Of a stretch of 10,178 nucleotides of DNA, positions 6,469-10,178 are shown in pieces. Each line of letters starts with the position of its first letter. The stretch's first letter is position 1. The DNA lies in NCBI GenBank assembly GCA_023436825.1, contig JAEZHS010000586.1, positions 1 to 10,178 on the forward strand, written 5' to 3'. Below the pieces are notes generated by a model. That model saw only the letters and a list, made by a program, of their open reading frames with translations, made no database searches and had not been told where the DNA came from. Made by a program: the position numbers and the translations under genes. The stretch is from Pseudomonadota bacterium (GTDB taxonomy: Bacteria; Pseudomonadota; Alphaproteobacteria; Reyranellales; Reyranellaceae).

Positions 6469-8063
6469 TCCGCTGGCTTCGCCCCGTCGCGGAACAGCTT
6501 GTAGGTGATGGCGTCGTAGAGGGCGTTATAGGAGGCGTCGACGATGTTGGGCGACACGCCGATGGTCGACCAGCGGCGCTTGGTGTCGGCGCTTTCGATC
6601 ATGACGCGCGTCGTCGCCGCTGTACCGCCGGACGCATCGAGGATGCGGACCTTGAAGTCGACCAGCCGCATGTCCTGCAGTTCGGGGTAAACGGGCAGCA
6701 GGGCCTTCCGCAGGGCAGCATCCAGGGCGTTCACGGGGCCGTTGCCTTCGCCCACTTCCATGGCGCGACGGCCGCCGACATCGAGCTTCACCGTCGCCTC
6801 GGACAGCGCGATGAGCTGGCCGCGCGCATTGACCCGCCGCTCGGCCAGCACGCGGAAACTGTGCAGGGCGAAGTAGTCGGGCACGGTATGCAGCTCATGG
6901 CGCGCCAGAAGCTCGAACGAGGCATCGGCGCCGTCGTAGGCATAGCCTTCGGCCTCGCGCTCCTTGACGATCTCCAGCAATCGCGCGACGCCGGGATCCT
7001 TGGGATCGACCTCCAGCCCGATCTGGCGGAAGCGCGCCATGATGTTGGAGCGGCCGGCCTGGTCGCTGACCACGATGATGCGCTGGTTGCCGACCGTCTC
7101 GGGATCGACGTGCTCGTAGGTCTTGGGGTCCTTCTCGACCGCCGAGACGTGCAGGCCGCCTTTGTGCGCGAAGGCGCGCGTGCCGACGTAGGCGGCACTA
7201 CGGTTTGGCACGACGTTCAATCGATCGTCGAGCAGACGCGAGAGATGCGTCAGCCGCTGCATCGCGCCCTCCTTCAGCCCGGTCTCGAAGCCCATCTTGA
7301 GCACGAGGTTGGGGATGAGGGCGATCATGTTGGCGTTGCCGCAACGCTCGCCCAGGCCGTTGATGGTACCCTGCACCTGGCGCACGCCGGCTCGCACCGC
7401 CGCCAGCGTGTTGGCAACGGCGTTCTCGGTGTCGTTGTGGGTGTGGATGCCGAGCCGCTCGCCCGGGATCTTCTTCACCACCTCGCCGACGATGCGCTCG
7501 ACCTCGTGCGGCAGGGTGCCGCCATTTGTGTCGCACAGCACCAGCCAGCGCGCCCCCGCCTTCTCGGCCGCGGCGAGGCAGGACATCGCGTAGTCGGGAT
7601 TGGCCTTGTAGCCGTCGAAGAAATGCTCGGCATCGAACATCACCTCTTCCATGCGGCCCTTCGCATAGCTGAGCGAATCCGAGATCATCTCGAGGTACTC
7701 CCTGCGATCGACCTCGAGCGCCACGTCGACATGGAAGTCCCAGGTCTTGCCGACCATGCAGACGTTGCGCGCCTTGGTCTGCAGGATGGCGGCCAGGCCG
7801 GGATCGTTGGCAGCACTTCGGCCGGCCCGGCGCGTCATGCCGAAAGCCACGAACTTGGCGATCTGGAACTCCGGCGGGTCGGCGAAGAAACGGTCGTCAG
7901 TGGGATTGGCGCCGGGCCATCCGCCTTCGATGTAATCGATGCCCAAAAGATCGAGCTCGCGCGCAATGGCGGCCTTGTCGGCAACGGTAAAATCGACGCC
8001 CTGGGTCTGGGCGCCATCTCGCAGGGTGGTGTCGAAGAGATAGAGGCGGTTGGACGAGGTCAT
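6459..8063 (-). CDS. cimA: (R)-citramalate synthase
   Basis: The enzyme condenses pyruvate with acetyl-CoA to (R)-citramalate, the first step of the threonine-independent route to isoleucine; it acts in the cytoplasm. It has 534 residues, the usual length of the long citramalate synthase type. The N-terminal TIM barrel of the LeuA/HMG-CoA-lyase family carries DTTLRDGAQ (11-19), IHTHND (206-211) and INGLGERCGNAN (234-245); D16, H207, H209 and N243 are the expected metal ligands. AFAHKGGLHVSA (297-308) marks the linker, and residues from about 400 form the LeuA-type regulatory dimer domain, which usually binds the end product. 2-Isopropylmalate and homocitrate synthases share the barrel, but the GGWPGANPTDD stretch (47-57) and EHFFDGYK (146-153) favour citramalate. 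The ATG at 8063 was chosen over an in-frame TTG at 8087, because the protein then begins right before the conserved barrel strand; neither has a clear Shine-Dalgarno sequence. Confidence 0.9.
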   Translation of the reverse strand: MTSSNRLYLFDTTLRDGAQTQGVDFTVADKAAIARELDLLGIDYIEGGWPGANPTDDRFFADPPEFQIAKFVAFGMTRRAGRSAANDPGLAAILQTKARNVCMVGKTWDFHVDVALEVDRREYLEMISDSLSYAKGRMEEVMFDAEHFFDGYKANPDYAMSCLAAAEKAGARWLVLCDTNGGTLPHEVERIVGEVVKKIPGERLGIHTHNDTENAVANTLAAVRAGVRQVQGTINGLGERCGNANMIALIPNLVLKMGFETGLKEGAMQRLTHLSRLLDDRLNVVPNRSAAYVGTRAFAHKGGLHVSAVEKDPKTYEHVDPETVGNQRIIVVSDQAGRSNIMARFRQIGLEVDPKDPGVARLLEIVKEREAEGYAYDGADASFELLARHELHTVPDYFALHSFRVLAERRVNARGQLIALSEATVKLDVGGRRAMEVGEGNGPVNALDAALRKALLPVYPELQDMRLVDFKVRILDASGGTAATTRVMIESADTKRRWSTIGVSPNIVDASYNALYDAITYKLFRDGAKPAERA

Positions 8064-8107
8064 GAGGGCGGCATCATAGTGAGGCAAATGCGCGGGAGAT
8101 ATGCCTG
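8064..8107. promoter_or_regulatory. 44-bp divergent spacer between cimA and the enolase-family gene
   Basis: Two genes start outward from this spacer. On the plus strand GGGAG (8094-8098) stands 9 nt before the ATG at 8108 and is a plausible ribosome binding site. There is no room for two full promoters, so promoter elements of at least one gene must lie within the other's coding region. Confidence 0.55.
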
Positions 8108-9223
8108 ATGACCACGCCGACCACCATCACCGAGTTGCGTTCAACCCTCCTGCAGGTACCCTGGCGCGGGCCGGCCCCGGCCGCCGGCATCCTCTCGGCG
8201 CCCAAGCGCGACATCTACGTGTTGGAGATCGAGACCCAGGGTGGGCTCATCGGCATGAGCTACGTCATGCCGCTGCGCGGCGGGCTGCACACGATAGACG
8301 CCTGCATGAAGGAGCTGATCGCCCCGCATGTCATCGGTCGCGACGCGACCGAGATCGAGGCGATCTGGCAAGTGCTCTACAGGAGCAACTTCTGGCTGGG
8401 CCGCATGGGCGTCACGGTGTTCGCGCAGAGCGCCGTCGACATGGCGCTGTGGGACATCTTGGGGAAGCGGGCCGGCCTGCCGCTGTTCCGACTGTGGGGC
8501 GCGGCGCGCAGCGAGGTCCCGGCCTACGGCTCGGGCTGCTTCCGCGGCCTCGGCCGCGACGGCATGATCGCGCGCGCCAAGGAGTTCACCGCACAGGGAC
8601 TGAAGGCCATCAAGATGCAGGTGGCGCACATCCGGCCGTGGCGCGAGGACGTCCTGAACGTCAAGGCCATGCGCGAGGCGATGGGCGGCGGCATCGAGAT
8701 CATGATCGACGTCAACATGGGTTGGGATGCCGACACCGCCATCCAGGCTGGTAATCGCATCGACGAGTTCGATCCCTACTGGCTCGAGGAGCCGGTGGTG
8801 GCCGAAGATTTCGCCGGCTACCGGCGCATCGCCGCGGCGCTCAAGACCAGGATCGTGGGCGGCGAGAGCCATTTCACGCGCAACGACCTGCGTCCCTTCT
8901 TCGAGACGCCGTGCGTGCCGATCCTGCAGCCCGATCCGATGCGCGGCGGCTACACCGAGCTGCGCAAGATCGCCGCCGCCGCTGAGCCGTGGGGCATCAG
9001 GATCGCGCCGCATCTCTTCCACGAAACCATGGTCCATCTGCTGGCTTCGATCCCCAACGCCAACTACCTCGAATACATGGACTGGAACGACGATCTCTGG
9101 ATCGAGCCGGTGTTGCCGTCGAAGACCGGCGCCATGGCGCCGCCGGAGCGGCCCGGCCACGGCCTCGCGTTCCGGCCCGAGATCCTGAAGGATTGCCGGA
9201 TCGGCGGTCAGAGGATGACGTGA
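8108..9223 (+). CDS. Enolase-superfamily (mandelate racemase/muconate lactonizing type) enzyme, probable acid-sugar dehydratase
   Basis: Members abstract a proton alpha to a carboxylate, held by Mg2+, and then dehydrate or epimerise the substrate. The 371 residues comprise a capping domain (about 1-130) and a TIM barrel. Metal ligands are D201 (in IDVNMGW), E227 (in WLEEP) and E253 (in GGES). The mandelate-racemase-type dyad is D276 (in QPDP) and H302 (in APHLFHE), and E322 matches the further catalytic acid. The usual Lys-x-Lys on the second strand is here K169-M170-Q171, so the second lysine is replaced by glutamine. The metal site and His/Asp base are therefore complete, which argues for an active enzyme. 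An acid sugar is the likely substrate class, but the exact one cannot be named. It is probably co-transcribed with the cytochrome gene that starts within its stop codon (TGATG). Confidence 0.88.
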   Translation: MTTPTTITELRSTLLQVPWRGPAPAAGILSAPKRDIYVLEIETQGGLIGMSYVMPLRGGLHTIDACMKELIAPHVIGRDATEIEAIWQVLYRSNFWLGRMGVTVFAQSAVDMALWDILGKRAGLPLFRLWGAARSEVPAYGSGCFRGLGRDGMIARAKEFTAQGLKAIKMQVAHIRPWREDVLNVKAMREAMGGGIEIMIDVNMGWDADTAIQAGNRIDEFDPYWLEEPVVAEDFAGYRRIAAALKTRIVGGESHFTRNDLRPFFETPCVPILQPDPMRGGYTELRKIAAAAEPWGIRIAPHLFHETMVHLLASIPNANYLEYMDWNDDLWIEPVLPSKTGAMAPPERPGHGLAFRPEILKDCRIGGQRMT

Positions 9224-10065
9224 TGGCCGCAGCGCGGCTTCTCGCGGCCGCGCTGCTGGGCGCCCTGGCGTGGTTTCTGTCGCTGCCCGCCGTCGCCCAA
9301 TCGCCGACGCTCACGGTCATCGGCAGGGACTCGATCAGAACTTTCACGCAGAAGGCGCTGCTCGCCCATCCCGAGACGCGCAGCGTCACCGTCGCCGATC
9401 CCATCTATCGCCGCGCGATGACCTACCGCGCGATCCCGCTGGCCGCACTGCTGAAGGGAACCGGCATCGACGCGAACGACTACCTGCAGGCGCGCGCCAT
9501 GGACGATTTCTCGGTGAGCATTCCCGGCCGCCTGGCTGCTTCCGCCGACACCGCACAGATCGAAGCCTTCCTCGCCATTGAGGACCCGGCGGCGCCGTGG
9601 CCACCGATACCGGGCAAGCCGGACAAGGCGAGCGCCGGGCCGTTCTACATCATCTGGCGACGCGCCCCGTCGGTGCATGTCAGCTCCGAATACTGGGCCT
9701 ACCGCCTCGCCGCTCTGGCGGTCACGGACAGCCCGTTGAAACGCTGGCCCGGTTTAGCGGTCGGCGCCGACGTCCCGGCAGGCGATCGCATTCGCACCGG
9801 CCTCGACCGCTTCGTCTCGATGTGCATGGCCTGCCATCGCTTCAACGGCGACGGCGAGGGTGAACAGGGCCCCGATCTTGGCCAGCCGATGAATGTCACC
9901 GAGTATTTCCAGATCCCGGCGCTGAAGAAGTTGATCCGCGATCCAGCATCGGTACGCCGGTGGCCCGACCAGAAGATGAAGGGCTTCGATCAGTCCGCGT
10001 TGAGCGACAGCGACCTCGACGCCATCGTCGATTGGCTGGCCTACAAGGCGAAGAAACAGCGCTAG
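9223..10065 (+). CDS. Periplasmic c-type cytochrome with N-terminal molybdopterin-oxidoreductase-like domain
   Basis: This is an exported electron-transfer protein of 280 residues. A signal peptide covers about 1-25, with cleavage expected after AVA. Residues about 28-170 resemble small proteins with the sulfite-oxidase-like fold: the stretch MTYRAIPLAALLKG (66-79) corresponds to the typical YxGVPLxxLL strand, and PFYIIWRRAP (140-149) and EYWAYRLAAL (156-165) resemble the segments ending such domains. No cysteine precedes the heme motif, so the usual molybdenum-ligating Cys is absent. The C-terminal domain is a class I cytochrome c: the heme site is CMACH (201-205), GPDLG is at 216-220, and M252 in QKMKGF is the likely axial ligand. 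It would act in the periplasm as an electron carrier. The ATG overlaps the preceding stop, with AGAGG about 8 nt upstream. The N-terminal assignment is tentative; the cytochrome call is firm. Confidence 0.87.
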   Translation: MAAARLLAAALLGALAWFLSLPAVAQSPTLTVIGRDSIRTFTQKALLAHPETRSVTVADPIYRRAMTYRAIPLAALLKGTGIDANDYLQARAMDDFSVSIPGRLAASADTAQIEAFLAIEDPAAPWPPIPGKPDKASAGPFYIIWRRAPSVHVSSEYWAYRLAALAVTDSPLKRWPGLAVGADVPAGDRIRTGLDRFVSMCMACHRFNGDGEGEQGPDLGQPMNVTEYFQIPALKKLIRDPASVRRWPDQKMKGFDQSALSDSDLDAIVDWLAYKAKKQR

Positions 10066-10086
10066 CACTGATGAAATCAAGCGTCG

Positions 10087-10178
10087 TCCCGACCGGAGCC
10101 GAACGACCTTCTCTCCGAATAGGCGGCCTATCGTGGAGAGAAGGTCCCTCCGCTCCGCGCTTCGCGCTCCGGTCGGGA
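10087..10178. repeat. Nested palindromic element after the cytochrome gene, reaching the window edge
   Basis: The outer arms TCCCGACCGGAGC (10087-10099) and GCTCCGGTCGGGA (10166-10178) are perfect over 13 bp and may continue past the edge. Inside, GACCTTCTCTCC (10105-10116) pairs perfectly with GGAGAGAAGGTC (10135-10146), tipped by ATAGG-CGG-CCTAT (10119-10131). A small side hairpin GCGC-TTC-GCGC occupies 10157-10167. The element starts about 20 bp after the cytochrome stop, so it may also act as its transcription terminator. Its form is that of a dispersed intergenic repeat. Confidence 0.75.

Noticed and set aside
8064..8087. TTG at 8087 as the start of citramalate synthase
   Set aside because: No Shine-Dalgarno sequence, a rarer start codon, and only eight unconserved residues gained; the ATG at 8063 directly precedes the conserved barrel start.
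6861..8108. A 415-codon open frame on the plus strand opposite citramalate synthase
   Set aside because: No recognisable domain and no ribosome binding site; the opposite strand has all catalytic motifs of citramalate synthase.
8141..9160. A 339-codon open frame on the minus strand opposite the enolase-family gene
   Set aside because: Composition is Arg/His/Ala-rich without domains; the plus strand encodes the conserved metal ligands and catalytic dyad.

Overview
The window is high-GC proteobacterial DNA. Codon use is strongly G/C-ending, genes are packed with ATGA and TGATG junctions, and GC-rich palindromes sit between genes. The protein types (XylF/XylH/single-domain sugar ABC ATPase, an EmrA/EmrB pair, long-form citramalate synthase) fit an alphaproteobacterium of the Rhizobiales/Rhodospirillales kind. 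The genus cannot be fixed from sequence alone.

Layout. Six genes lie on the minus strand from about 8063 down to the left edge. They read, in transcription order: citramalate synthase (8063-6459); an EmrA-like membrane-fusion protein overlapping an EmrB-like 14-helix exporter (6274-3567); then a D-xylose-type ABC importer, made of binding protein xylF (3462-2410), permease xylH (about 2052-727) and an ATPase running off the left edge (730-<1). Two genes run on the plus strand from 8108: an enolase-superfamily acid-sugar dehydratase or racemase (8108-9223), and a periplasmic c-type cytochrome with an unusual N-terminal domain (9223-10065), joined by a 1-bp overlap. Only 44 bp separate the divergent citramalate synthase and enolase-family genes.

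How they work together. XylF, XylH and the ATPase should form one high-affinity pentose importer. xylF has a clear sigma-70-like promoter and a strong ribosome binding site. xylH follows after an unusually long gap of about 360 bp, which holds a second promoter-like sequence overlapped by a perfect 8+1+8 inverted repeat (likely operator) and a long leader with a 12-bp inverted repeat. The EmrAB pair is a self-contained efflux unit; any outer-membrane channel or regulator lies outside the window. Citramalate synthase feeds isoleucine synthesis from pyruvate and acetyl-CoA and looks like a stand-alone housekeeping gene. The dehydratase and cytochrome genes are probably co-transcribed, but their biochemical link is unknown.

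Non-coding structure. A palindromic element of about 100 bp fills the emrA/citramalate synthase gap, next to a perfect 17-bp tandem duplication that includes the citramalate synthase stop codon. A second nested palindrome follows the cytochrome gene and reaches the right edge. I found no tRNA, rRNA, CRISPR array, transposase or phage gene. The most worthwhile leads are the xylF-xylH control region, the two palindromic elements, the K-x-Q active-site variant of the enolase-family enzyme, and its pairing with the two-domain cytochrome.
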